DNA of 64,000 nucleotides from Symsagittifera roscoffensis (lineage: Eukaryota > Xenacoelomorpha > Acoela > Convolutidae), in the NCBI RefSeq assembly GCF_963678635.1, contig NC_087065.1, positions 19,729,623-19,793,622 on the forward strand, read 5' to 3'. Shown in pieces: positions 8,330 through 20,375 of the stretch. Within the stretch, counting starts at the first letter, position 1. Every line of letters begins with the position of its first letter. The position numbers were made by a program, and so were the translations under genes. The notes beneath the pieces are model-generated. The model searched no databases and was not told where the DNA came from. It saw only the letters and a program-made list of their open reading frames with translations.

Positions 8330-11300
8330 ATGTGCGAAAAACCAGATATTTTTTCCGTTAATATTTTTAGCATAGGAAATCCAGCTAAATTACACTCACT
8401 TATCAAAAAATGCCAAGTTTTAAAAAAATCGCCCAGTTTCATTTTGTGCATTCAGGAAGCAAAAATATCGAAACTTACAAATATACATTTGAGTTTACTG
8501 GATAAATATAATGTTTTATTCGATTTCATACCGGGCTCAAATAATTCTGGTGGTTTCTTAACGTTATGGTCATCAAACTTGAGTCCTGCAAAAAGAATTG
8601 CTTCAAGTACAGGTTTTCAATTGTTAAAATTTGTCAAACTTGATTGGTTTGTTATCAACGTTTATGTGAACCCAATTTCATTCCGAGCAACTTTGAATTC
8701 CCTGAAATTAAGCATCAGATTTTTACCTAACAAATCGAAAATTATCATGATGGGTGACTTTAATGCGCTGAGTTATGATAATATTAACAGTTCTTCAATA
8801 CTTAAGTTAAATGATGCACGTATCAAACGATTTACCCAACTCAAAGAACAAATTCTTGACTATTTTGGTTTTGTTGATTTTGCACTCAAGAATGATTTTT
8901 GTGATTATACACATTATGACGAACAACATAAAACTTTTGCACGCATAGATTATGTCTTCTTAAAATTCGAAACAGAGTATGATTCTATGCAAAGCATTCA
9001 AATATCAATATCTGACCATTTACTCTTACACGTTTTTGTTAAGCCATCTAACTTGTATCAGCGCGGCCCTAGTTACTGGAAATTAAATGAAGAAATTTTA
9101 AACAACAACGCCAGCTTAATTCGTGAAGACCTAAAAAATTTTTACGAAAACGAATCACCAAGTAGTTACGAAAACTTTAAGCACAATTTTCGCGACCTTC
9201 TGAGGTTTATTCAAGAGAACAAAAAGCGTGTAGATCAGAAAGAACTTAATTTATTGAAGTATCACGAAAATGTTCTCAGAGATTGCATTCACAGCGGAAA
9301 AGGTCCCAACCCTAATTTGATTGAAAAATATCATTTGGTGCTGGAACATCTTCAAAAAATTTCCAAGGAAAAAGATTTTTCAGATTATCGAAAAATTCAG
9401 AAAACTCTCAGCTATACATTCGAGGGTGTTCCCAAATTTTGTAGTCAATGGACACCAAAGAACACAATCAACTCAATCAAGAGAATTCAAGTGGATCAGA
9501 ACGTTTATCATACGGATGAAGATATTCTTAATCAATTTCGAAAGTATTTTTCAAATATTTTTTCAAATAGTTCTACAACAGACTCCGATCAACTACTAAA
9601 GACATTTTTATCAAAAAATAAACTCGAAAAAAATGAGAATGATGGCTATAATTACTTTACAGAAGATGAAATTCACTTGGCTATAAACAAATTGAATTTG
9701 AAAAGCTCGCCTGGACCAGACGGCCTTACTTCTAAGCTATAAAAGACTTTCACGGATGAGTTTTGTTCAATTTTAGCTAAAGTTTTTAATCATTTTGTTC
9801 ATGATGGAAAACTTCCAAACAGTTTTTATTTAGCAATAATCAAACTGATCCCGAAATCTGAAAATGCCATAGCAGTACAAGATTTTCGCCCCATCAGCCT
9901 TATGAATACTGACGCGAAAATCTTTGCCCATGTAGTCTGTAATCGAATTAAAAATGACCTTTGCAAAGTTGTAAAAAACCATCAGCACGCGTATTTGCCT
10001 GGAAGACAAATGCACACAGCAATACGAAAATTGAAAAAAGCGATTACTCCAGAACGATTGGCTACCCGAGGTTCATGTGCTGTAAAATTAGACTTTTCTA
10101 AAGCATTTGACAGAGTTGACAGATCACTTCTCAACAAAATTTTGAAAGGGTTAAACCTTGATGAGCTTTCAGTTAGAGCTATTGAAACTTTGTATTTAGA
10201 CTCAAAAGCAGTAATTGAGATAAATGGTTTTTTTATCAGCCAGCTTCAAAATTCATCGCGGTGTGAGACAAGGTTGCCCTCTTTCCGCATTTTTATTCAT
10301 AGTTTTTATCGAACCCCTTCTTTAAGCAATTGAATCTACAGAAGCAATTGAAAGTTTCGGGATATTGTGCCCCAAACTAGTTTCATATGCAGACGACATA
10401 ACTTGCCTTATCAAAATCCGATGTATTGACAGGTTGTTTCGCTTAATCGATACATTTTGCAAACAAACTCAAATGATGATTAACATAAGTAAAAGCGAAG
10501 TGCTTTCCATACCTGATTTATCACCCTATAAAACAGTCAAGGAAACAAAAATACTTGGTGTCTTGTTTTACACTTCCCAAAAAATTGAAAATATTGAATT
10601 ATTGTTGAGTTCACAAATTCAAAAACATCGAGGGTTAATTTCACTAAGTAAATCTTTGAGGGCCAAATCATTAACACTGTCAGTTTATGTTCTCCCTAAG
10701 TTTTTTCATTTGGCTCGTCATACTACAGTTAACTTGGATACTGTTAGTAAATGCCAAGAATTATTAAATACAGAATTGAAAAAAACAAGCAGACTCGACA
10801 TAAGAAAAGAAGTTTTATATCACCCCATCTTAGATGGTGGGATAGGCTTACCATGCCTACAACTTAAACTTTTTAGTATGAAAATTATCGGTTTCTTTGC
10901 TTCTGATATACCAGATCAAAATAGTTTATTACCAACAGATTCAATTTTACCGAAAGAAATCAAAAATTTGTTGAGAAATACGAACATCTCTATTGAAATA
11001 AGTTCAAGTGATTTTGCAATATTTTCAAACAGTACCAATAGCCGTTTAATTATAACAATACAGACAAAATCTTGAGATGTTTATTATTTCTGCTTACAAA
11101 ACTGTAGTTTTCATCGAGCTGTGATTTTCCGCTTGGGTTTTGCAGCAAACCGTTACCTCTGTTCAGAAGAAGAATTGATTAAATTTACAGGCAAAGTTTG
11201 GAAAAATTCAATGCTTGATGTATGGGAAAAAACTTTCTTTATAAATTTGCATACGCTGTTTTTAAAGATCGAGAAAAGCGCTGGTTTTTATTTCTCGAGA

Positions 11301-11569
11301 ATGCCCCCGAATGTTTCTATTGTAATTTAGAATGCGAAACATTCGAACACCTAATTTTCAGTTGTCCCTCGCTACAACCTTCAAGAAACATATTACAGAT
11401 TAACAATTGGCGTGACGTTTTTGTATCAACAAACATTGCAAGACTTAAGTATGTTGTTTCGGTTATTCGTGGTGCATATTCAAAATTATCGACGTCATGG
11501 AAAATCAACTTGCAAACATTTGTGTCATGGGAAGTATGGAAGATGAGAAATACAAATTGCTCCTTCTGA
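8330..11569 (+). pseudogene. LINE B ORF2 (endonuclease-RT), copy 1, broken
   Basis: The endonuclease is readable from ATG 8330, with MMGDFNAL near residue 142 and ARIDYVF and SISDHLLLH further on. RT motifs include SPGPDGLTS, KLDFSKAFDRVDR and an intact SYADDIT near 10385. Compared with copy 2, copy 1 has a nonsense change at about 9740 (TAT to TAA), a +1 T near 10230, a CGA-to-TGA change at about 11073 and a one-A loss near 11230, so this copy cannot make a full ORF2. The ORF ends NCSF-stop at 11569, as in copy 2. Confidence 0.85.
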
Positions 11570-11609
11570 TCTAAACTATAAGGAAATGTAAGACTTCAGC
11601 AACAAACCA

Positions 11610-11624
11610 GGATACCCGGTATCC
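11610..11624 (+). repeat. LINE B 3' UTR hairpin, copy 1
   Basis: GGATACCCGGTATCC forms a GGATAC/GTATCC stem around CCG. Copy 2 has three such hairpins; copy 1 retains one. Confidence 0.7.
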
Positions 11625-11810
11625 GGTAAAAGTAATGTCAATTGAACAAATATGATGTTATTTGTTGTACATATTGATTATGAAACACTTAACTAAACAA
11701 ATTTAATTTACAATTTGGAAAAAAAAAAAGAACGAAAAAAAATCTATTTTTTTTTCAAGTATATCTCCGGGTGAAAGGCTTTTTTGCACCCCATTGAGTA
11801 AAACCAAGTC

Positions 11811-13054
11811 ATGAGTCAACAAAAACTGACGGAATCTCAGCTACCAATTACTCATGAAGTGCTGCTTGAAACGGAGACAAAATTCAGAAATGCGCTAACA
11901 GCAAACAAAGCGACAACAGAAACAAAACAAATCCAAATAATCAAAATAATCCCCCCATTCTCGTGAAAAATTGTAAAGTCAGCTGACAATCTGTCGCAGG
12001 CTTATCGGAGTTGTGCTTCCGATATACTTTAACAATTCCCCACAACAATGCAACAGAAAATGACAATCTCAAAAACAATAACTGTGATGAAAGATGACCG
12101 CAAACTTCAAACACTGACAGTAATTGCTCCCCCCGAAGCAGAGCAATTCATAACTAGCATCAAAAGCGAAGGAATCATTCTACTTAACAGGACGGTATTT
12201 CCCATAGGATGCTTTCCAAGGTCTCATAGACCCAAGAACATTTACCCTAAACTAGCCAAAATCAAATTGTCGAACTTGCCTTATGTATGCAACGATATCG
12301 AAGCGAAATTAATTCTCAAATTGCCAGAAGACATAATTCATAGCCCCATATTCCAACGTGAGACCTGTATCGTAACTGAACCGGGTCATTATGTTTACAC
12401 AGGAAGAGCCATTTTAGAAGTTAAAATTCAAAACGAAGAACAAGAGAAAAAGCTGACGGACTGGTTTTACAAATCGAGAATGTATGGCTTCAAAAAGTGG
12501 GAAGGTGTAGAAATCTCGTTTCACATACCTTCACTACATGAATGTCAAAAATGCAAGCTGTCTGGACGCCAAGAAAAAGGTCATCAGGATGATTGGTGCA
12601 ACATAGGAAACCAAATAAACAATAATTCAAATAATCAGAACCCACAAAAACCAAGCTCCAATAATGCCAGCGACGAGAAAAATGATGACGAAACAACCAG
12701 CGATAAGTTTTGTAATGGTACCGAAAATGAAGAAGATAAGAATGTCGAAAGACCACCATCTAGAGTTTTGATTAATGAATCTAAAACAAAGAGTGTAGCA
12801 ACTCCAAGCGAAGAAAAACAAAAGGATGAGGTTCTCAACAATCAGGTCGTAGATTTTCATTCTTACTCTGCAAAAAAAAAAGAGACAATTTGAATATCGA
12901 AAATAACAAACGAAAATGTTCCTCTGACGGAAGAAAGCTTACAAAAAAAGAGCGTGAAACTTCACCAACCTCTTGGTCAGTTTTAACACGGAAGAAAGGG
13001 CCTAAAATAAATTCTAAAAATAACGGAGAAGACTTGGTTGGAGGGAAATGTTAG
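11811..13054 (+). pseudogene. LINE B ORF1, copy 2, broken
   Basis: Aligned to intact ORF1 of copy 1, it has stops near 11965 (AGA to TGA) and 12030 (AAA to TAA) and a frame change in an A-run near 12875. The longest open part is 12048-12893. The knuckle CQKC...GHQDDWC is kept. Confidence 0.85.
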
Positions 13055-13064
13055 CAAAATTTCT

Positions 13065-16000
13065 ATGTGCGAAAAACCAGATAATTTTTCCGTTAATAAT
13101 TTTAGCATAGGAAATCCAGCTATATTACACTCACTTATCAAAAAATGCCAAGTTTTAAAAAAATCGCCCAGTTTCATTTTGTGCATTCAGGAAGCAAAAA
13201 TATAAAAACTTACAAATATACATTTGAGTTTACTGGATAAATATAATGTTTTATTCGATTTCATACCGGGCTCAAATAATTCTGGTTGTTTCTTAACGTT
13301 ATGGTCATCAAACTTGAGTCCTGTAAAAAGAATTGCTTCAAGTACAGGTTTTCAATTGTTAAATTTTGTCAAACTTGATTGGTTTGTTATCAACGTTTAT
13401 GCAAACCCAAATTCATTCCAAGCAACTTTGAATTCCCTGAAATTAAGCATCAGATTTTTACCTAATAATTCGAAAATTATCATGATGGGTGACTTTAATG
13501 CGCTGAGTTATGATAATATTAACAGTTCTTCAATACTTAAGTTAAATGATGCACGTATCAAACGATTTACCCAACTCAAAGAACAAATTCTTGACTATTT
13601 TGGTTTTGTTGATTTTGCACTCAAGAATGATTTTTGTGATTATACACATTATGACGAACAACATAAAACTTTTGCACGCATAGATTATGTCTTCTTAAAA
13701 TTCGAAACAGAGTATGATTCTATGCAAAGCATTCAAATATCAATATCTGACCATTTACTCTTACACGTTTTTGTTAAGCCATCTAACTTGTATCAGCGCG
13801 GCCCTAGTTACTGGAAATTAAATGAAGAAATTTTAAACAACAACGCCAGCTTAATTCGTGAAGACCTAAAAAATTTTTACGAAAACGAATCACCAAGTAG
13901 TTACGAAAACTTTAAGCACAATTTTCGCGACCTTCTGAGGTTTATTCAAGAGAACAAAAAGCGTGTAGATCAGAAAGAACTTAGTTTATTGAAGTATCAC
14001 GAAAATGTTCTCAGAAATTGCATTCACAGCGGAAAAGGTCCGAACCCTAGTTTGATTGAAAAATATCATTTGGTGTTGGAACATCTTCAAAAAGTTTTCA
14101 AGGAAAAAGATTTTTCAGACTATCGAAAAATTCAGAAAACTCTCAGCTATACATTTGAGGGTGTGCCCAAACTTTGTAGTCAATGGACCTCAAAGAACAC
14201 AATTAACTCAATCAAGCGAACTCAAGTGAATCGGAACGTTTATCATACGGATGAGGATATTCTTAATCAATTTCGAAAGTATTTATCAAATAATTTTTCA
14301 AATAATTCTACAACCGACTCCGATCAACTACTAATGACATTTTTATCAAAAAAAAACTCGAAAATAATGAGAATGATGGCTATAAATACTTTACAGAAGA
14401 TGAAATTCACTTGGCTATAAACAAATTGATTTTGAAAAGCTCGCCTGGACCAGACGGCCTTACATCTCAGCTATATAAGACTTTTACGGATGAGTTTTGT
14501 TCAATTTTAGCTAAAATTTTTAATCGTTTTGTTCATGGTGGATAACTTCCAAACAGTTTTTGTTTAGCAATAATAAAACTGCTCCCGAAATCTGAAAATG
14601 CCATAGAAGTACAAGATTTTCGCCCCATCAGCTTCATGAATACTGACGCGAAAATCTTTGCCCATGTAGTCTGTAATAGAATTTAAAAAGACCTTTGCAA
14701 AGTTGTAAAAAACCATCAGCACGCGTATTTGCCACACAGCAATACGAAAGTTGAAAAAAGCGATTACTCCAGAACGATTGGCTAACAGAGGTTCATGTGC
14801 TGTAAAATTAGACTTTTCTAAGGCGTTTGACAGAATTGACAGATCACTTCTCATCAAAATTATGAAAGGGTTAAACCTTGATTAGTTTTCAGTTAGAGCT
14901 ATTGAAACTTTGTATTTAGACTCAAAAGCAGTAATGGAGATAAATGGTTTTTTATCAGCCAGCTTCAAAATTCAACGCGGTGTGAGACAAGGTTGCCCTC
15001 TTTCCGCATTTTTATTCATAGTTTTTATCGAGCTCCTTCTTCAAGCAATTGAATCTACAGAAGCAATTGAAGGTTTTGGGTTATTGTGCCCCAAACTAGT
15101 TTCATATCCAGACGAAATAACTTGTCTTATCAAAATCCGATGTATTGACAGGTTGTTTCGCTTAATCGATACATTTTGCAGACAAACTCAAATGATGATT
15201 AACATAAGTAAAAGTGAAGTGCTTTCCATACCTGATTTATCACCCTATGAAACAATCAAGGAAACAAAAATACTTGTTGTCTTGTTTTACACTTCCCAAA
15301 AAGATGAGAATATTGAACTATTGTTGAGTTCTCAAATTCAAAAACATCGCGGGATAATTTCACTAAGTAAATCTTTGAGGGCCAAATCATTAACACTGTC
15401 AGGTTATTTTCTCCCTAAATTTTTTCATCTGGCTCGTCATACTGCAGTTAACTTGGATACTGTTAGTAAATGCCAAGAATTATTAAATACAGAATTGAAA
15501 AAATCAAGCAGACTTGACATAACGAAAGAAGTTTTATATCACCCCATCTTAGATGGTGGGGTAGGCTTACCATGCCTACAACTTAAACTTTTTTAGTCTA
15601 AAAATTATCGATTTCTTTGCTTCTGATATGTCAGATCAAAATAGTTTGTTACCAACAGAATTTATTTTTTCGAAAGAAATCAAAAATTTGTTGAGAAATA
15701 CGAACATCTCTATTGAAATAAGTTCGAGTGATTTTGCAATTATTTCAAACATTACCAATAGCCGTTTAATTATAACAGTACAGACAAAATCGCGAAATGT
15801 TTATTATTTCTGCTTACAAAACTGTAGTTTTCATCGAGCTGCGATTTCCCGCTTGTGTTTTGCTGCAAACCGTTACCTCTGTTCAGAAGAAGAATTGATT
15901 AAATTTACAGACAAAGTTTGGAAAAATTCAATGCTTGATGTATGGGAAAAAAACTTTCTTTATAAATTTGCGTACGTTGTTTTTAAAGATCGAGAAAAGC

Positions 16001-16290
16001 GGTGGTTTTTTTTTCTTGAGAATGCCCCCGAATGTTTCTATTGTAATTTAGAATGCGAAACATTCAAACACCTAATTTTCAGTTGTCCATCGCTACAACC
16101 TTCAAGAAACATATTACAGATTAACAATTGGCGTGATGTTTTTGTATTAGCCAACATTGCAAGGCTTAAGTATGTTGTTGCGGTTATTCGTGGTGCATAT
16201 TCAAAATCATCGACGTCATGGAAAATCAACTTGCAAACATTTGTGTCATGGAAAGTATGGAAGATAAGAAAAACAAATTGCTCCTTCTGA
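13065..16290 (+). pseudogene. LINE B ORF2, copy 2, broken
   Basis: Homologous to copy 1 ORF2 along its length. The endonuclease is largely open (13224-14420), with an early stop near 13202. The RT carries GVRQGCPLSAFLF near 14985, but the catalytic YADD is read as YPDE near 15108, so this copy would be inactive even if translated. Further stops and indels are present (near 14343, 14540, 14682 and a 12-bp loss near 14735). The C-terminal part (15628-16290) is open. Confidence 0.85.
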
Positions 16291-16330
16291 TATAAACTAT
16301 AAGGACATGTTAGACTTCAGCAACAAACCA

Positions 16331-16502
16331 GGATACCCGGTATCCGGTAAAAGTAATGTCAATAGAACAAAAACTGCTAAGAAGTAGAAGGTAGATATAT
16401 CAAGCGTACCAGGATACTCTGTATCCGGTATTAAAAAAATGTATTTTAAACACAAGTCACAGAAAGAATAAAAACAGTTTGACGATCAGGACACCCGTAT
16501 CC
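16331..16502 (+). repeat. Three hairpins in the LINE B copy 2 3' UTR
   Basis: GGATACCCGGTATCC (16331), GGATACTCTGTATCC (16412) and GGACACCCGTATCC (16489) lie about 78-80 bp apart. The GGATAC/GTATCC stem is kept while the loop varies, suggesting an RNA structure, perhaps one recognised by the element's own RT. The role is inferred. Confidence 0.65.
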
Positions 16503-16705
16503 ATTTGATCAAAAAAATGTACAAAAACAGTTCAGAAACTATCTAGATGAGCTCTCAACAATTTAGAAGGTGTTTCTTGTGTTTACAATTAGGTTACTAA
16601 CTCGATAAATTCTTTTCGATAAATATGATGTTATTTGTTGTACATATTGATTATGAAACTCTTAACTAAACAAATTTAATTTACAATTTGGAAAAAAAAA
16701 AAAAA

Positions 16706-16948
16706 AGAACGAAAAAAAAATCTATTTTTTTTTCAAGTATATCTCCGGGTGAAAGGCTTTTTTGCACCCCATTGAGTAAAACCAAGTCATGAGTCAACAA
16801 AAACTGACGGAATCTCAGCTACCAATTACTCATGAAGTGCTGATTGAAACGGAGACAAAATTCAGAAATGCGCTAACAGCAAACAAAGCGACAACAGAAA
16901 CAAAACAAATCCAAATAATCAAAATAATCCCCCCAAATAATCCAAATA
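16706..16948 (+). mobile_element. LINE B copy 3, 5' fragment
   Basis: Starts with the same T-tract and the first 45 or so codons of ORF1 (ATG at 16788), joined head-to-tail to copy 2, then stops abruptly in a CCAAATAATC-rich stretch. Confidence 0.85.
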
Positions 16949-17186
16949 ATCAAAAAAATAGGTAAAAAAACGCAATGTATAGATTCATAGGTTGAATTTA
17001 AAAAGAAAACACAAGAAGACTCAAAAACTAGCACTTCTGTCTAAACCTTTGAACGGAACTTCTTGAAGAATTATCATAATTTTTGCTGTATTTGACAATA
17101 TCATCATTATCATCACAATTTGACTTGCACTTGTATATTTAAAAATACTTTCAAATGGCAAGAAAAGCGTTTTTTTTGTGCCTTCT
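16949..17186. other. Spacer between LINE B fragments
   Basis: No gene. 16970-17070 is an inverted match to 3230-3330, so it is a dispersed repeat also found beside LINE A. Confidence 0.55.
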
Positions 17187-17410
17187 GATTTTTGCAGTTT
17201 GAAGAGAAAAAAAAACTAAATTTTTTTCCAGTATATTCGATAGAAGGCTTTTTTCGCCCCCAACGTGTAAAACTAAGACATGAGTCAACAACAAATGACG
17301 GAATCTAAGCTACCAATTAATCAAGAAGTGCTGATTGGAAGAAAACAAAATTCAGAAATGCGCCATTAGCAAACAAATCGACGGAAGAAACAAAATAAAT
17401 CCGAATTATC
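17187..17410 (+). mobile_element. LINE B copy 4, left part (diverged)
   Basis: The flank motif CCTTCTGATTTTTGCAGTTT is followed by a T-tract and the ORF1 start (ATG near 17280), clearly more diverged than copies 1-3. It is cut at ORF1 codon ~45 by the 925-bp element and continues at 19189. Confidence 0.8.
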
Positions 17411-17980
17411 TGTAATTTTCTCCCAGAAGTACATGTCGACGGAAAATAAAGCTAGATCTAAAACGACTGGCTAGCGTCTAAACACAGCTCTACATGCTTT
17501 TCACCGTCTCTGCCAAAGCCAGTTTTTTTGATGGTCTTTCTAACATCGGGTCGACAAAAACGTTACTGTTTCCGACTTCGATCAGAATGCTCTAATTAAC
17601 TTAATTACATGCAGAAATAGTGAGCGCAAGGCTGGGTCTCAGTATCCCCAGACCACGAGGTCACTTCCTAAAACAAGGCTACTACATATTTATCATATTA
17701 CTATTGTTTTTGTTCAGTAGATAAAAATCATCATCTCCAGCGAAGATGGATCAACCCTTTCCCTCAACTCCTAGCTTCTCATAATCTGAAAACGAATTTA
17801 GATGTTATTAATTCAATTCATGACATGATCAGAAGCTAAATTTCATTAAAAAAACAGAGAAAACTCAGTTTTCTCCCGAGACCCCTCCGGATTCTGGAAT
17901 CCGAGCAAGTAACAGTCTTATTTCTTCCCGGAAGGCTGGACACGTCGTCCCAATACCCTTCCTGGTTCTCGGGATTCGTG

Positions 17981-18012
17981 TTGTAACGATTGTAGCGGCA
18001 CAATCGTTACAA
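17981..18012. repeat. Perfect hairpin inside the 925-bp element, copy 2
   Basis: Arms TTGTAACGATTGT and ACAATCGTTACAA around AGCGGC. The inner element inserted directly beside it. Confidence 0.85.
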
Positions 18013-18013
18013 C

Positions 18014-18862
18014 TGTAACAGTCACCTACTTAAGTCACATATGAGGTTAAAGAAAAATAGGCCCTATAAACCTTGGCTCAAGAAACAGGGACACTATCTC
18101 TTGTGTTTTCATACCTCAAGCGGTCGGAGCCAATTCGGTTCACTTGCGACATGAGACTAAAACCCGTGTTACAGCTTAAAGGCCACTACCAAAATACCAC
18201 CACTCCAGAAAATAAGAACGCCCCCATATTCAGGTCTCAAAATACCTAAAAAACGCGAACCCGTTAAAAACAAGGTCGGAACCTTATGTATACTTAATTT
18301 TTATTAGACAGTGGACCTGTGATCCATTTAAGATGGATCAACCTAAAAAGTCTCCCTTACTCAACATAACAATATAAAACACACTCAAGAAAATTAAATT
18401 GTGCACTCACATACCGATACGACCTCTAGAATCAAGTAACTAAACTTAAAGCAACTCTAGAATTGATTGGGTAATTAAGTTTAACTCGAGAAGTTTGTGA
18501 TGAATAAGTTTTAGCTCAAGAAATAAGTTTTGGGTCTGGACTATTGGGCAACTTCGGTTGTCCACCTTTTCACCGAAGGTTCACTCTGGTCCACTCGAAT
18601 TTACTCTCCCTCCACTCGCCATTACTTTCTGTCTCCCGCCAAAAATAAGACAGCTCTACTCTCGTTCGAATTATGTGTTAGAAATTGCAAAAAGCAATTT
18701 TCCGCTGCTATTTTTGACTACTTTCCCGCGATTGTAGATCGAATCTTCTGATCTTATTATTCTGATATTTTCAGTTAACGCGAGAAACTTGAGCATGACA
18801 TGTTCAATTCGATTTTTTGAAAAACTGCAAGGTCAAACTTCCAAATATGAACGACTGGCACA
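18014..18862. mobile_element. Inner 849-bp TGT...ACA element
   Basis: Starts TGTAACAGTCACC and ends in a sequence whose complement starts TGTGCCAGTC. AAC is duplicated at 18011-18013 and 18863-18865. It shares AAGATGGATCAACC with the outer family, so it looks like a diverged relative. No coding capacity is evident. Confidence 0.75.
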
Positions 18863-19188
18863 AACTCGGAATGGTCTTCTGATGGTTGTTTTCTACTTCA
18901 ATCTGGATCTGTATCGCACAATTGCCGTTCACCGTTTTTCTCAACGAGTTCTGTTGTTGTGTTTTTCGACATTTCAGTTGTCGCAAAATTTTAAATTGTT
19001 ACGTGTCGTTCATGCTCAAATCGAAATTTTAAAAATCAGCATGTCAGGCCAAATTAACCATTCCTGATTCGTTAAATTGAACAATTAACACCTTTAACTC
19101 GTAAAAACCGTCAATCTTCCCAGTCAGAGGTAATAATGAAAATTCGAATCCAAATTTGCGTTTTGACACATTCTGGTCAAATATTACA

Positions 19189-19540
19189 ATCAAAATCATC
19201 CGCTCATTCATGAAAAAAATTTCAAGTCAGCCGAAAATCTGGCGCAGGTATATCGACGTTGTGCTTCCGATATACTGAAAAAAAAACCACAACAAAGCAA
19301 CAGAAGGTGACAACTTCAAAAACAATAACTGTGACAAAAGATGACCGCAAACTGCACACACTGACAGTTATTGCTCCCCCCGAAGCAGAGCAATTTATAA
19401 CCAGCATCAAAAGCCAAGGAATCATTCTACTCAACGTACGGCATTTCCCATGGTATGCTTTGCAAGGTCTCATAGACCCAAAAACATTTACCCTAAATTA
19501 GTCAAAAACGAACTGCCGAATTTGCCTAATAAAAGCAGCG
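19189..19540 (+). mobile_element. LINE B copy 4, right part
   Basis: Continues LINE B ORF1 from the point where 17410 stops (GCGCAGG...GTGCTTCCGATATACT and onward). The readable stretch near 19330-19500 matches the ORF1 segment VTKDDRKLHTLTVIAPPEAE. It fades out near 19540. It is several-fold more diverged than copies 1-2. Confidence 0.8.
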
Positions 19541-20375
19541 ATATTTAGTCTCGTAGTCTTCATCAAACTGGTACAGTGCCATCGAACAGAATTTACAAAA
19601 TGCATCAAATGACTTTTATCCACATCACATCGTCTCACTGCAGAATACCAATGGCATCATACTAAACTACTATAGCGTTCCAAATTTTTTCACTATTCTG
19701 CATTTTCGAGGATATGACGTGAGATAAAACATCTTTTTTGACTTTTAACACCAATGTCCCGATTTAAAATTTTTTCTCCTAGGTTTAAAAAGTGTTGGGA
19801 CGCAGTACAGTCCTGCCAAAACAAGTTAAAATTAACCTACTATGCTTCTTCCCTTCGGAAATTTAGTTGTCATTGGTCCTGAAAATTAAAATTAAGAATC
19901 TCAGTGGTTAGAAGGAACAATGAATTAATCTCCATCTTCAAGAGATTACTCCATCTTCAAGAGATCAAGCCTTTCATATCATCACAAAGTGATCAGTCAT
20001 CTTAGTTGATTAAAAACAATCATGCAGGCTAGAATATTTAAGATACTCTCCACTTATGCCTCTATAAATAAATAGTAAGTGTCTTTAAAGCCACTAACTA
20101 AAATCACAAGGCAATATTATAAATGCAACAAATTCTTTAATCGTCAAAATTCAACTAAAATTTGATTTCAGTTTCAATTGCAAGCTTAGTTTCTTATTCG
20201 AGTTTTTGACACACAAAAAAATTCTAAGTTTTTAACATCTTCTCCTTTAATACTCCTTTGCTCACTTTTTTGTTCCTTTCTTTGTTTTCGTCTCTGTTCT
20301 CGTAGTTTAGAAGTTCTAAAACTTCTAAATTCTTCTAATTTTTCTTCTTTTCGCTTCTTGCTTTTAAGCTGTTTG
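19541..20375. other. Non-coding stretch, nothing recognised
   Basis: AT-rich. There is a TATAAATA near 20065 and a short direct repeat (ATCTCCATCTTCAAGAGAT-like) near 19930-19968. It could include a terminal region of the fossil block to its right, but no matching copy was found at the other end. Confidence 0.35.

Larger units (their letters stand above)
7003..11729 (+). mobile_element. LINE B copy 1 (L1/Tx1-like non-LTR retrotransposon)
   Basis: A 4.7-kb element with a 5' T-tract (CTATTTTTTTTTTCAAGTAT), ORF1, ORF2, a 3' UTR containing the GGATACCCGGTATCC hairpin, and an A-rich end. The RT motif GVRQGCPLSAFLF (seen in copy 2) and the ORF1 type suggest the L1/Tx1 group. Its 3' end runs straight into the 5' end of copy 2. 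Relative to copy 2 it lacks about 255 bp of 3' UTR (between 11640 and 11650, corresponding to about 16370-16625). ORF1 is intact and ORF2 is broken. Confidence 0.9.
11730..16705 (+). mobile_element. LINE B copy 2, head-to-tail with copy 1
   Basis: A nearly full-length copy (about 5.0 kb) starting with GAACGAAAAAAAATCT at the end of copy 1's A-rich tail. By eye it differs from copy 1 at about 3-5 percent of sites over most of its length. Its 3' UTR holds three hairpins and ends in an A-rich tract, which again joins directly to another LINE B 5' end at 16706. Confidence 0.9.
17411..19188 (+). mobile_element. 925-bp TGT...ACA element, copy 2, carrying a nested relative
   Basis: Starts TGTAATTTTCTCCC and ends GGTCAAATATTACA. 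It interrupts LINE B copy 4, which resumes at the next base, with a 3-bp ATC duplicated at the junction. Removing the 849-bp inner element and its 3-bp duplication leaves 926 bp, matching copies 1 and 3. Confidence 0.85.
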
